49,677 bases of DNA from Variovorax sp. (GTDB lineage Bacteria; Pseudomonadota; Gammaproteobacteria; Burkholderiales; Burkholderiaceae_C). Location: the NCBI GenBank assembly GCA_017744285.1, contig JAGIBP010000025.1:1-49677 (forward strand), read 5' to 3'. The notes below the pieces were generated by a model, which saw nothing but the letters and a program-made list of their open reading frames with translations, was not told the origin of the DNA and did no database searches. The translations under genes and the position numbers were made by a program. How positions within the stretch are numbered: position 1 is the stretch's first letter; each line of letters starts with the position of its first letter. Shown here piece by piece: positions 16,679-25,141 of this stretch.

Positions 16679-16708
16679 ATTACACGATGATGTCCGGACA
16701 TTTGTAAA
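16679..16708 (-). promoter_or_regulatory. promoter of Bug/isomerase unit with GntR-type operator
   Basis: Read on the minus strand: -35 TTTACA (16703-16708), 18-base spacer, -10 TGTAAT (16679-16684). The perfect palindrome TGTCCGGACA (16691-16700) lies inside the spacer. It matches the consensus TGTNCGNACA shared by the island promoters. Confidence 0.7.
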
Positions 16709-16780
16709 TAGAGTCGGGCCCGGTCCGGCGCATCGAATGCCGCTGCCTTGCCATGCAGAAAGCGTGCCATTTCCGGATGC

Positions 16781-16820
16781 TTGATCCGTGTCGTCACTGA
16801 ATCCATAATGCGTCCGGACA
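16781..16820 (+). promoter_or_regulatory. promoter of CMD gene with GntR-type operator
   Basis: -35 TTGATC (16781-16786), 17-base spacer, -10 CATAAT (16804-16809). The operator CGTCCGGACA (16811-16820) starts one base after the -10, so a bound repressor would cover the start of transcription. Confidence 0.7.
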
Positions 16821-16864
16821 ACTTCCATCGACACGAGACCGCCCTCGAGGCGCCCGGCCGGACC

Positions 16865-17413
16865 ATGAACTTCCCTCTCCTGCCCATCGATCGCATCGGC
16901 TCGCCGCTGCGCCACAAGATCGAAACCGTCGAGGCGCTTGGCGGCGACACGCGCTTCTTCCGGTTCGCCGCCAACGCGCCGCACATCGTCCGGCTGTACT
17001 GGGTGCAGTTCTACGAGGAGGTCTTCTTCAAGGGCGTGCTGCCCGTGCGGCTCAAGGAGATCGCGAGGCTGCGCCTCGCCGCCCTCAATGGCTGCTCGTT
17101 CTGCCAGGTCGGGGATCGCGCATCGGCCCTCGCCCACGGCGTGAGCGAGCAGGAGGTCGAAGCCCTCTTCGGCGACGGGCAGTCGGCCAGCTTCTCGCAA
17201 GCCGAGCAGGCGGCCGCCGATGCCGCCTCGCGCATGTCGAACTTCGACCCCGAAGGGGTTCTGGGCGAGGACCTTCGGCAAACGCTGCAACGCTGCTTCC
17301 AACCCGCCGAACTGGTGGAACTGCTCGCGGTGATCGGCATCCTCACCGGCATGGCGCGAATGCTGCTCGCGAGCGGCTTCATCACCCGCACCTGCGAAGT
17401 GCGGCCGGAATGA
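16865..17413 (+). CDS. carboxymuconolactone decarboxylase (AhpD-like) family protein
   Basis: A 182-residue CMD/AhpD-fold protein. Seen: the family helix EIARLRLAALNGCSFCQVGDRASALAHGVSEQEV with Cys77 and Cys80 as a CxxC pair. In AhpD a His follows four residues after the second Cys; here that position is Asp84, so the relay for peroxide reduction is altered. An in-frame ATG at 16808 would give 201 residues, but it overlaps the predicted -10 hexamer and precedes the operator, so the start at 16865 is preferred. It is a single-gene unit convergent with the first MmgE gene. The role in the island is unknown: antioxidant or a decarboxylase-like step. Confidence 0.82.
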   Translation: MNFPLLPIDRIGSPLRHKIETVEALGGDTRFFRFAANAPHIVRLYWVQFYEEVFFKGVLPVRLKEIARLRLAALNGCSFCQVGDRASALAHGVSEQEVEALFGDGQSASFSQAEQAAADAASRMSNFDPEGVLGEDLRQTLQRCFQPAELVELLAVIGILTGMARMLLASGFITRTCEVRPE

Positions 17414-17434
17414 AGCCGTCGGGCGATGCAAGGC

Positions 17435-17455
17435 GGCCACGGCGGCGCCGCGGCC
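17435..17455. terminator. GC-rich hairpin between convergent CMD and MmgE genes
   Basis: GGCCACGGCG and CGCCGCGGCC arms with one mismatch flank a single base in the 42-base convergent gap. It could act as a bidirectional transcription stop; no U-tract is present. Confidence 0.35.
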
Positions 17456-18874
17456 TCAGCCCCCGAGCAGGTCGATCAATGCCAGGCAGTCGCCCGCCTG
17501 CTCGAATGCCGACAGCCATGCGATGGCGTCCTCCATCGCCGCTTCGCCGGCCGGCGTCGCCGCGCGGCTCAGGCGCCAGCACAGTCGGAACTTGTCTTCG
17601 CGCTCGCGCCGGGTCAAAGGCATGTCCGGATGCCCCCATGCGCACGGCAGCGCGCGCTCGAAGACCCGGCCATCCGCGAGCTCGACTGTGAGTTGCTGGG
17701 GATAGAACGCATTCGGATCCGGATTCGCCACTTCGACCACCGAGATCCTGCGTGCCAGCGCCTCGGTGCGCGCGTCGGCCAGCCGCTCGGGCGTGAAGCT
17801 GCGCGGGTCCACGTTGCCATGGATCAGCTCGCTCGCAGCCACGTACGGCGTGCACAGCCGCGCGTAGTTGGGCGCCGGGTTCGAGACCATCGGGCGGCCG
17901 ACGAGCCGCACGCCCAGGGGCGGCATGCCCACGGTGATGCGGGCGACCTGCGCTTCCACCGTGCCGCGTGCAAGGCCGAGTTCGGACTGCAGCAGCCGCA
18001 GCGCGTGGATCGCGCCATGCGTGACCCGGCCGCTCGGAAAAGGCTTGTGCGAGAGCCGCGTCACCTTCCAGGGGGCGCCCATCGCGGCGAGCGCGGCCGC
18101 GATGTCCCCGCCGCGCTCGAACAGGTTGAAGAACCCGAAACGCCCATCGATCACCTCGACCGGCGCCGTGATGCCGAGCGATGCCATGTCGTAGGCCTGC
18201 AAGGCGTTCCGCGCCGCGAAGCCCATCTGCATGGCCAGCATCATCGAGCCCTCTTCGTGCGCCTGCATGGGCCCGCACATCTGCGAATAGGCGATGCCGA
18301 AGGCATGGCGCAGCTGCTCGCGCGGCAGCGGCGAAAGGGACGCCATGCCCGCCAGCGCCGAGAACACGCCCGTGGTGGACGGCCGGAAGAAGACCATCGC
18401 GCTGCGGCACGCGAGCGCCAGGGTACAAGACACCTCGATCGCGACCGCGAAGGCGGCCAGCATCTGCCTGCCCGATGGCGCGCGGCCCTGCCGGGCCAGG
18501 ACTTCGGCCTGCGCCATGAGCGCGGCGAAGACCGGAGCGGTCGGCAGGATCACGCCGGGCTCGTACACGCAGTCGTATTCGAGTGCGTGGCACTGGTAAC
18601 CGTTGAGCAGCGCCGCCGCCGGCGCAGCCGCTCGCCTCCCCGTGTTCCACACCGAAACGCCATCGCCGCCACCGCCCCACCGGGAAGCCGCTTCGAGCAG
18701 CGCATCCATGCGCGGCGCGAGCGCGCCCGCGCATGCCACCCCCACGGTGTCGAGGAAGAAGACGCCCGCGGCCTGCCTCGCCTCCACGGGCAGGTCGTCG
18801 TAGCACGTCGCCTCGATCAGGTCGAGGAAGCGTTCGATCGAATCGGCGAAGACGGCGGGCTCAGCAGAAGACAT
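17456..18874 (-). CDS. MmgE/PrpD family protein (first copy)
   Basis: A 472-residue MmgE/PrpD-family protein (2-methylcitrate dehydratase, iminodisuccinate epimerase and cis-aconitate decarboxylase relatives). Seen: FFLDTVGVACAGALAPRM near the start, LNGYQCHALEYDCVYEPGVILPTAPVFAALMAQAE, which corresponds to the family's conserved HxxDxD-type region, and a C-terminal domain from about residue 280. In the island it probably hydrates, dehydrates or epimerises a di/tricarboxylate. There is no Shine-Dalgarno, and the predicted -10 lies only eight bases before the ATG, so the mRNA may be leaderless. Its promoter holds TGTCCGTACA. Confidence 0.87.
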   Translation of the reverse strand: MSSAEPAVFADSIERFLDLIEATCYDDLPVEARQAAGVFFLDTVGVACAGALAPRMDALLEAASRWGGGGDGVSVWNTGRRAAAPAAALLNGYQCHALEYDCVYEPGVILPTAPVFAALMAQAEVLARQGRAPSGRQMLAAFAVAIEVSCTLALACRSAMVFFRPSTTGVFSALAGMASLSPLPREQLRHAFGIAYSQMCGPMQAHEEGSMMLAMQMGFAARNALQAYDMASLGITAPVEVIDGRFGFFNLFERGGDIAAALAAMGAPWKVTRLSHKPFPSGRVTHGAIHALRLLQSELGLARGTVEAQVARITVGMPPLGVRLVGRPMVSNPAPNYARLCTPYVAASELIHGNVDPRSFTPERLADARTEALARRISVVEVANPDPNAFYPQQLTVELADGRVFERALPCAWGHPDMPLTRREREDKFRLCWRLSRAATPAGEAAMEDAIAWLSAFEQAGDCLALIDLLGG

Positions 18875-18882
18875 GGGCTGGC

Positions 18883-18912
18883 ATTATGAGATGTCCGTAC
18901 AACAAAAAGCAA
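18883..18912 (-). promoter_or_regulatory. promoter of first MmgE gene with GntR-type operator
   Basis: Minus strand: -35 TTGCTT (18907-18912), 18-base spacer, -10 CATAAT (18883-18888). The operator TGTCCGTACA (18892-18901) lies in the spacer. Only eight bases separate the -10 from the ATG at 18874. Confidence 0.65.
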
Positions 18913-18963
18913 GAGCGGCCAGGAGCCTCGCGCACGCGATCTCAGAAGACTCCAAACCGGCGC

Positions 18964-19005
18964 TTGACCGGGCTCTCGCGAGTTCGTACATTATTTGTGC
19001 GTACA
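18964..19005 (+). promoter_or_regulatory. promoter of maoC operon with two GntR-type operators
   Basis: -35 TTGACC (18964-18969), 17-base spacer, -10 TACATT (18987-18992). One site, AGTTCGTACA (18981-18990), overlaps the -10. A second, TGTGCGTACA (18996-19005), covers the expected start of transcription. Their centres are 15 bp apart. Confidence 0.75.
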
Positions 19006-19031
19006 AATTACCAAACAAGGACAAGGAATCC

Positions 19032-19535
19032 ATGTCGACAGACACTGAGAGCGGCACACGCCGCATCCGTGCCAGCTATGGCCGGTACCTCGAGGACTTC
19101 GAGGTGGGCGACATCTATGAGCACCGTCCCGGCCGCACGATCACCGAGGCGGACAACATCCAGTTCTCGCTCCTCACGATGAACGCCCACCCCATGCACT
19201 GCGACGTGGCGTTCGCCCAGAAGAGCGAGTTCGGCCAGCTGCTGGTCAACAGCGGCCTGTCGCTGGCGATCGTGCTCGGCATGACCGTCAACGATGTCAG
19301 CGCCAAGGCGATCGCCAATCTCGGCTGGAACGAGATCAGGCTCACGGCGCCGGTGTTCTGCGGCGACACGCTGTACGCGGAATCGCAGGTCCTGGAGATT
19401 CGCGACTCGCGCAGCCGCCCGACGCAGGGCATCGTCACCACACGCACGCGCGGCTTCAAGCAGGACGGCACGATGGTGATGGAGTTCGTGCGCATGTCCC
19501 TGATTCCCAAGCGCGGACACGGCGTCGGCGACTGA
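19032..19535 (+). CDS. MaoC-like hot-dog-fold dehydratase
   Basis: A 167-residue MaoC/R-hydratase-type protein. Seen: RYLEDFEVGDIYEHRPGRTITEADNIQFSLLTMNAHPMHCD, the hydratase-2-like segment with the Asp and His in the NAHPMHCD loop, then LGWNEIRLTAPVFCGDTLYAES. It resembles the mesaconyl/itaconyl-CoA hydratase branch, so it probably hydrates a branched or dicarboxylic enoyl-CoA. AAGGA precedes the ATG by six bases. It is the first gene of a plus-strand operon running to the GntR gene: maoC, acyl-CoA dehydrogenase, CaiB, TRAP DctQM, deacetylase, gntR. Confidence 0.88.
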   Translation: MSTDTESGTRRIRASYGRYLEDFEVGDIYEHRPGRTITEADNIQFSLLTMNAHPMHCDVAFAQKSEFGQLLVNSGLSLAIVLGMTVNDVSAKAIANLGWNEIRLTAPVFCGDTLYAESQVLEIRDSRSRPTQGIVTTRTRGFKQDGTMVMEFVRMSLIPKRGHGVGD

Positions 19536-19584
19536 CGCCGCGGCGCTCTTTTGTCCGGTCCCGCATCAAGCAGCAAGGAAACCC

Positions 19585-20760
19585 ATGAACCACCGCCACG
19601 AGCAGGCCCCCGCGCACGATCCCGAGCAGGAGGCCATGATTCTCGAAAGCCTCGATCGCTTTCTGGCCCAGCAAGTCAAGCCCCACGTGCACCAGCTCGA
19701 GCACGACGACATCTACCCCGCCGAGATCGTCGAGCAGATGAAGGAGATGGGCCTGTTCGGCTGCCTGATCGCGCCCGAGTACGGCGGACTGGGCCTCTCG
19801 ACCACGACCTACGCGAAGATCATCGAGCGCATGTCGGCCGTTTGGATGTCCATCTCGGGCATCGTCAATTCGCACCTGATCATGGCCATGACGGTCCAGC
19901 GCAACGGCACCGAGGCACAGAAGCGCCGCTTCCTGCCGCGCTTCGCCACCGGCGAGCTTCGCGGCGGCGTCGGGCTGACCGAGCCCGATGCCGGCACCGA
20001 CCTGCAGGCCATCCGCACGGTGGCGCGGCGCGAGGGCGACCACTACGTGATCAACGGCAGCAAGATGTGGATCACCAACAGCCTGCATGGCAATTGCCTC
20101 GCCCTGCTGGTCAAGACCGACACCAAGGCCGAGCCCCGGCACAAGGGCATGAGCCTGTTCATCGCCGAGAAGGGAGAGGGCTTTCGCGTCAGCCGCAAGC
20201 TCGAGAAGCTCGGCTACAAGGGCATCGACACCTGCGCCCTCGACTTCGAGGACTACCGCGTGCCGGCCGACTGCCTGGTGGGCGGCGCGGAGGGCAAGGG
20301 CCTGCAGCACGTTCTGGGCGGCCTCGAGTTGGGCCGCATCAACGTGGCCGCGCGAGGCCTGGGCATCGCGCAAGCCGCGCTGGACGAGGCGGTGGTGTAT
20401 TCGCAGGTCCGCAAGACCTTCGGCCGCCCCATCTGCGAGCACCAGGCCATCCAGCTCAAGCTCGGCGAGATGGCCACGCGCACCCAGGCCGCGCGCCTGC
20501 TCGTGTATGCGGCTGCCCAGGCCTACGACCGGGGCGAGCGCTGCGACATGGAAGCCGGCATGGCGAAGTACTTCGCCACCGAAGCGGGCCAGGAGAACTC
20601 GCTGGACGCCATGCGCATCTTCGGCGGCTACGGCTACTCCAAGGAGTTCAACGTCGAGCGCCTGTACCGCGACGCGCCCCTGCTGCTCATCGGGGAAGGC
20701 ACCAACGAAATGCAGCGCATCATCATCGCGCGCCAGCTCGTGGAACGGAATCCGGCATGA
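19585..20760 (+). CDS. acyl-CoA dehydrogenase
   Basis: A 391-residue flavin acyl-CoA dehydrogenase. Seen: N-terminal helical domain with LFGCLIAPEYGGLGLS, the FAD/substrate segment GVGLTEPDAGTDL, KMWITNS, the FGRPICEHQAIQLKLGEM helix, RIFGGYGYSKEFNVERLYRDA and IGEGTNEMQR, whose Glu371 sits at the usual catalytic-base position of short/medium-chain enzymes. It introduces a 2,3-double bond into an acyl-CoA, with electrons to ETF (no ETF genes here). It overlaps the CaiB start by four bases (ATGA), so acid activation and oxidation are made together. Confidence 0.93.
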   Translation: MNHRHEQAPAHDPEQEAMILESLDRFLAQQVKPHVHQLEHDDIYPAEIVEQMKEMGLFGCLIAPEYGGLGLSTTTYAKIIERMSAVWMSISGIVNSHLIMAMTVQRNGTEAQKRRFLPRFATGELRGGVGLTEPDAGTDLQAIRTVARREGDHYVINGSKMWITNSLHGNCLALLVKTDTKAEPRHKGMSLFIAEKGEGFRVSRKLEKLGYKGIDTCALDFEDYRVPADCLVGGAEGKGLQHVLGGLELGRINVAARGLGIAQAALDEAVVYSQVRKTFGRPICEHQAIQLKLGEMATRTQAARLLVYAAAQAYDRGERCDMEAGMAKYFATEAGQENSLDAMRIFGGYGYSKEFNVERLYRDAPLLLIGEGTNEMQRIIIARQLVERNPA

Positions 20761-21971
20761 GCGAAGCCGCGCACGCCCCGGCAACTTCGCACGCCCAGCC
20801 GCTGGCCGGCGTGCGGATCATCGCCATCGAGCAATACGGCGCCGGGCCTTTCGCCACGCAGCACCTGGCGGACCTGGGTGCCGAGGTGATCAAGATCGAG
20901 AACCCGCACGACGGCGGCGATGTGGGCCGCGCCGTCGGACCGCACTTCTTCGGCGCCGGCGACAGCCACTTCTACCAGTCGTTCAACCGGAACAAGAAGA
21001 GCATCACGCTGGACCTGAAGCAGCCGCCAGGCCAGGAGGTGCTGCACCGCCTGGCGGCGCAGGCCGATGCGGTGTTCAACAACCTGCGCGGCGACCTTCC
21101 GGCGCGGCTGGGGCTCACGTACGACGCACTCTCGGGCGTCAACCCGGCGCTCGTCTGCGGGCACCTCTCGGCCTACGGGCGCACCGGTTCGCGCGCGGCC
21201 TGGCCGGGCTACGACTACCTCATGCAGGCCGAGGCGGGCTATCTCGCGCTCACGGGCGAGCCCGACGGCGCGCCCGCGCGCATGGGCCTGTCGATGGTCG
21301 ACCTGATGACCGGCACCGCCGCCGCAATGGGCATGCTGGCGGCCATCCTCGCCGCGCGGGCCACCGGCGTCGGGCGCGACGTGGATGTCAGCCTGTTCGA
21401 CGTGGCGCTGCACAACCTGGCTTACGTGGGCACGTGGTACCTCAACGGCGCGCCGGCCACCCGGCGCGAGAAGCGCTCGGCGCACCCGTCGATCACGCCC
21501 TGCCAGCTCTACAAGACACGCGATGGCTGGATCTTCCTGATGTGCAACAAGGAGAAGTTCTGGCAGCTCCTGTGCGAGGTGCTCGGCCGCGCCGAATGGC
21601 GCGACCTGCCCGAGTACGCGACCATGGCCCAGCGCCTCTTGCACCGCGACCGGCTGACGGCCGCGCTCGACGACGTGCTCGGACAGGATTCCACGGCGAA
21701 CTGGATGAGCCGTCTGGCAGGCAAGGTGCCCGCCGCACCGGTCTACGACGTCGCGCAGGCGCTGGACAACGCGTTCGTGGCCGAACAGGGGCGCGTGCTC
21801 GAGTTCGCGCATGCGAATGGGCCGATCCGCATGGTCGCCTCGCCGGTGCGCGCAGGCCCCCACCCCGTGCGGGCCGCACCGGCCCTGGGCGCGGACACCG
21901 ACGAGGTGCTGCGCGAGGCCGGCTTCGCGCCCGACCAAGTCGCAGCCCTGCGCGGCGAAGGCGTGATCTGA
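20757..21971 (+). CDS. CaiB/BaiF family III CoA-transferase (first copy)
   Basis: A 404-residue class III CoA-transferase. Seen: LAGVRIIAIEQYGAGPFATQHLADLGAEVIKIENP, NRNKKSITLDLK, the GYDYLMQAEAGYLALTG segment, and Asp182 in LSMVDLMTG at the place of the catalytic Asp of formyl-CoA transferase. It moves CoA from a donor (for example succinyl-CoA) to an organic acid. The start overlaps the acyl-CoA dehydrogenase stop. With MaoC and the dehydrogenase it forms an activate-oxidise-hydrate module. The acid is not identifiable; dicarboxylates are common for this family. Confidence 0.92.
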   Translation: MSEAAHAPATSHAQPLAGVRIIAIEQYGAGPFATQHLADLGAEVIKIENPHDGGDVGRAVGPHFFGAGDSHFYQSFNRNKKSITLDLKQPPGQEVLHRLAAQADAVFNNLRGDLPARLGLTYDALSGVNPALVCGHLSAYGRTGSRAAWPGYDYLMQAEAGYLALTGEPDGAPARMGLSMVDLMTGTAAAMGMLAAILAARATGVGRDVDVSLFDVALHNLAYVGTWYLNGAPATRREKRSAHPSITPCQLYKTRDGWIFLMCNKEKFWQLLCEVLGRAEWRDLPEYATMAQRLLHRDRLTAALDDVLGQDSTANWMSRLAGKVPAAPVYDVAQALDNAFVAEQGRVLEFAHANGPIRMVASPVRAGPHPVRAAPALGADTDEVLREAGFAPDQVAALRGEGVI

Positions 21972-22019
21972 GCGCCCTGTCGCCCGCTGCCGCCCTCCAC
22001 CCCCAACGCCCCGCTCATC

Positions 22020-24161
22020 ATGAACACGCTCTCCGCTGCCCCCGAGCCCGATGCCCTGCCGTCGCCCCAGGCGGGCGGCAGCGGCCCACCGCAGCGGACC
22101 GCCATCTCGACGGAGTTCGATGCGGGCACGCACCTGTCGGGCGGCGACTTCACGGCGCCGGGTCGCGCCGTGATGTCGCTGTCCAGGGTCTTCGTCTGGA
22201 TGGCGGTGCTGGGCGTGGCCTACATGACACTCGCCACGGCCTACGACGTCTTCGTGCGCTATGTGTTCCACGCGCCGACCAGCTGGGCCACCGAAACCAG
22301 CACCTACGCGCTGATCCTCACGATCTTCTGCGGCGCCGCGCACACGCACCTGAGCGACAAGAACGTGCGCATCCATTTCGTGCTCGATCGCCTTGGCGAA
22401 CGCGGCGCGCGCGACCTCAAGCTCGTCTGTGCCTGGCTGGCCCTCGTGTATGTCGCCATCGCGGCGTGGCAGGGCATTCTCATGGTCGTCACCGACTACA
22501 CCCACGGCGCGCGGCTCTTCGGCCTCCTGCTCACGCCGACCTGGATGCCCAAGACCCCCATCGCCGCGGGCCTGTGCCTGCTGGCGGCGGCGATCGTCGC
22601 CGAGATCGACCGCACCCTGGCCGGCACGGTGGCGCACTGGCGGCGCCTTCTGCCGTATGCGCTGGGCCTCGTCGTGATCCTGGCGCTGGCGGCCTTCGGG
22701 CGGACCCCGCCGGTGCTGCCCGGCACGCGGCTGGACCTGGGCAGCGTGCTGGTGCTGGCGGCGGTGCTCATCGGGGCCTTCGCTTCCTGCGGTGCGCGCG
22801 TCGGGGCCGGCGTGCTGGTGATCTGGGCCGCGTCGATCGCGCTCTTCGTCGGCGGGCAGTCGCTGGGCGCGGGCGCCCTCACCGCCATCCTCTTCGTGGC
22901 CATCATCTTCTTCATGGCGCTCGGCGTGCACGTGGCCTTCGCGCTGGCGATCGTGGGCATGCTGTCCGTGTACTTCATGACGCCGGTGCCTTTCCCCATC
23001 ACCCTGCCCGACCGCGCGTGGTCCGGCGTCAACAGCTTCTCGCTCACCGCGGTGCCGCTCAAGGTGCTGATGGCCATCATCCTGGTGAAGACCGGCATGA
23101 CCAACGAGCTGTTCTCCATCATGGCGAAGCTGCTGCGGCGCCTGCCGGGCGGGCTCGCGCACGCGGCGACCGTGGGCTGCGCGATCTTCGCGGCGCTGTC
23201 GGGGTCGAGCGTCGCCACCGCGGCCACGATCGGCACCGTCGCCTGTCCCGAGATGACGCGCCGCCGCTACAGCGACCGCCTCACCTACGGCACCGTGGCC
23301 GCGGGCGGAACGCTGGGCATCCTGGTGCCGCCCAGCATCGCGATGATCATCTACGCCACCACGGTCGGCGTGCCGGCTACCAAGCTGTTCGTCGCCGGGA
23401 TCGGCCCGGCGATCCTCATGACCCTGGCGTTCATGGCGGTGATCGTCGGCTGGGTCCTGCTCAAGCCCGACGCCGCGCCCCGCGTGTCCGACCAGGCCGT
23501 CGCCCAGACGCGGCAGGGCACGATCGACGCGGTGCTGGTGCTGCTCATGATCGGCGCTGTCATCGTCACGCTGTATGCGGGCGTCGCCACCGCGACCGAG
23601 ACCGGGGCCATCGGTGTCGTGCTCGCCGTGCTGCTGGGTACCGTGCGCGGGCGCATGTCGCGCGCGGTGCTGGCCGACTGCTGCGCGAACGCGGTGTCGG
23701 TCACCTGCTTCATCTTCCTGATCATCGTCGGCGCCAACATCCTCACCTTCGGCTTCGACTACCTGAAGATCTCCCAGCAGATCATGGCAGCGGCCACCGA
23801 GGCGCACGTGAACCGCTGGCTGGCCTTTGCGATCATCGTGGTGGTGTATGTCGTGCTCGGCGCCTTTCTCGACTCGATCTCGATGCTGGTGCTCACGCTG
23901 CCCGTGGTGTATCCGGTGATGATGTCGCTCGGCTTCGACCCGCTGTGGTTCGGCGTGGTGCTCATGATCATGGCCGAGGTGGGCCTCATCCATCCACCCA
24001 TGGGCATGAACCTTTTCGTGCTGCAGGGCATTGGCAAGAACGTGACGATGCGCGAGATCACCCTGGGCGCCCTGCCGTTCCTGGTGGCGATGTTCGCCAC
24101 CGTCATCATCCTGTGCCTGTTCCCCGAAGTGGCACTGTTCCTCACGCAGTTCAGCGATTGA
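22020..24161 (+). CDS. TRAP transporter fused DctQ-DctM membrane subunit
   Basis: A 713-residue fused TRAP permease. Residues about 50-200 are the four-helix DctQ part (YDVFVRYVFHAPTSWATETSTYALI, HLSDKNVRIHFVLDRL). After extra hydrophobic segments around 210-290, the DctM part runs from about 295 to the end, with GGTLGILVPPSIAMIIYA, FSIMAKLLRRLPGG, LSGSSVATAATIGT and the C-terminal EVGLIHPPMGMNLFVLQGI. It imports an organic acid using the Na+ gradient, with a periplasmic DctP receptor. The only DctP here is 3.4 kb away on the opposite strand (26566-27573) under the same type of operator. Confidence 0.93.
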   Translation: MNTLSAAPEPDALPSPQAGGSGPPQRTAISTEFDAGTHLSGGDFTAPGRAVMSLSRVFVWMAVLGVAYMTLATAYDVFVRYVFHAPTSWATETSTYALILTIFCGAAHTHLSDKNVRIHFVLDRLGERGARDLKLVCAWLALVYVAIAAWQGILMVVTDYTHGARLFGLLLTPTWMPKTPIAAGLCLLAAAIVAEIDRTLAGTVAHWRRLLPYALGLVVILALAAFGRTPPVLPGTRLDLGSVLVLAAVLIGAFASCGARVGAGVLVIWAASIALFVGGQSLGAGALTAILFVAIIFFMALGVHVAFALAIVGMLSVYFMTPVPFPITLPDRAWSGVNSFSLTAVPLKVLMAIILVKTGMTNELFSIMAKLLRRLPGGLAHAATVGCAIFAALSGSSVATAATIGTVACPEMTRRRYSDRLTYGTVAAGGTLGILVPPSIAMIIYATTVGVPATKLFVAGIGPAILMTLAFMAVIVGWVLLKPDAAPRVSDQAVAQTRQGTIDAVLVLLMIGAVIVTLYAGVATATETGAIGVVLAVLLGTVRGRMSRAVLADCCANAVSVTCFIFLIIVGANILTFGFDYLKISQQIMAAATEAHVNRWLAFAIIVVVYVVLGAFLDSISMLVLTLPVVYPVMMSLGFDPLWFGVVLMIMAEVGLIHPPMGMNLFVLQGIGKNVTMREITLGALPFLVAMFATVIILCLFPEVALFLTQFSD

Positions 24162-24197
24162 GGCTTGTTCTTACCTATCCGACCGAAAGTCTTCGAC

Positions 24198-25088
24198 ATG
24201 CAATTCCAGAAAGGCAAGAAGGCCTATGAATGGCCCGGCGGGGCGCACCTGGCCCTGTCCATCGTCGTCAACGTCGAGGAAGGCGCCGAGGCCAACATCC
24301 TCGACGGCGACAAGCACCCCGAGCCGGTCGACGAGATGGGCATCGCGCTGCGCCACGCGATCCGCAATTACGGCAACGAATCGAACTACCGCTACGGCAT
24401 CGCGCGCGGGGCGCCGCGCGTGATGCGCCTGCTGGAGCAATACGGCATCCGCGCGACGTTCACGGCCTGCGCCCAGGCGCTCGAGCGCGCGCCGCAGCTC
24501 GCGGCCGAGATCGTGCGCCAGGGCCATGAAGTGACCTCGCACGGCTGGCGCTGGGCGCACCAGTTCCGCATGTCCGAAGACGAGGAACGCGCCTACATCC
24601 GCCGGGCCGCCGATTCGATCGAGAAGACCACCGGCAAGCGTCCGCAGGGCTGGCTCTCGCGCTATCTCTTCACGCCCAACACCCGGCGCCTGCTCAAGGA
24701 AGAAGGCTTCACCTACCACATGGACGACTACGGCGACGACGAGCCCTCCTGGGACACCGAGGACGGCAAGCCGATCGTCGTGCTGCCCTACCAGGTCGAC
24801 AACAACGACATGAAGATGTGGAGCGCCCCGGCCCATACGCCGGCGCAGTGGCTGGAGTATGCGATCGACAACTTCGAGTGGTCGCTGCGCGAAGGTGCGC
24901 ACGAGGTCAACATGATGTCCATCGGACTGCACCTGCGCATCATCGGCCGCCCGGGACGCATCGGCTACCTCGAGCGCTTCCTGGCCCACGTCAAGGAACG
25001 CAGCCAGCAGCCGCACGGGCCATGGATCGCCACGCGCGAGGAAATCGCGCGGCACTTCGCGCAGTGCGTTCCCTGCCCCGGCCGGTGA
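24198..25088 (+). CDS. polysaccharide-deacetylase-fold amidohydrolase (PuuE/allantoinase-like)
   Basis: A 296-residue NodB-homology protein of the PuuE type. Seen: LALSIVVNVEEGAEANILDGD, the EEGxE form of the catalytic strand found in cofactor-independent allantoinases; GAPRVMRLLEQYGIRATFTACAQALE; GHEVTSHGWRWAHQ with the conserved His pair; and LSRYLFTPNTRRLLKEEGF. It probably hydrolyses a C-N bond (cyclic ureide, amide or acyl amine) rather than polysaccharide. Together with the amidase at 29987 this suggests a nitrogen-containing substrate for the island. It is 36 bases after the TRAP gene. The ATG at 24198 has no strong ribosome-binding site. Confidence 0.85.
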   Translation: MQFQKGKKAYEWPGGAHLALSIVVNVEEGAEANILDGDKHPEPVDEMGIALRHAIRNYGNESNYRYGIARGAPRVMRLLEQYGIRATFTACAQALERAPQLAAEIVRQGHEVTSHGWRWAHQFRMSEDEERAYIRRAADSIEKTTGKRPQGWLSRYLFTPNTRRLLKEEGFTYHMDDYGDDEPSWDTEDGKPIVVLPYQVDNNDMKMWSAPAHTPAQWLEYAIDNFEWSLREGAHEVNMMSIGLHLRIIGRPGRIGYLERFLAHVKERSQQPHGPWIATREEIARHFAQCVPCPGR

Positions 25089-25141
25089 GCCTGCCCGGGA
25101 GGGCGCGCCGGCATGCTGCCTTCCCTACAATCGGCCCATCC

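Noticed and set aside
16808..16864. Longer N-terminus for the CMD protein from the ATG at 16808
   Set aside because: The ATG overlaps the predicted -10 and precedes the operator; no ribosome-binding sequence.
20507..24229. Very long open frames overlapping known genes (for example 1240 codons on plus and 1119 codons on minus at 20634-23993)
   Set aside because: They run in other frames across the acyl-CoA dehydrogenase, CaiB and TRAP genes, have Arg/Ala/Gly/His-rich low-complexity translations and no family motifs. They are GC-skew shadows of the real genes.
25126..25131. Separate promoter for gntR with -10 TACAAT
   Set aside because: No acceptable -35 lies 16-18 bases upstream and no palindrome is present; the gene is more simply read as the end of the maoC operon.
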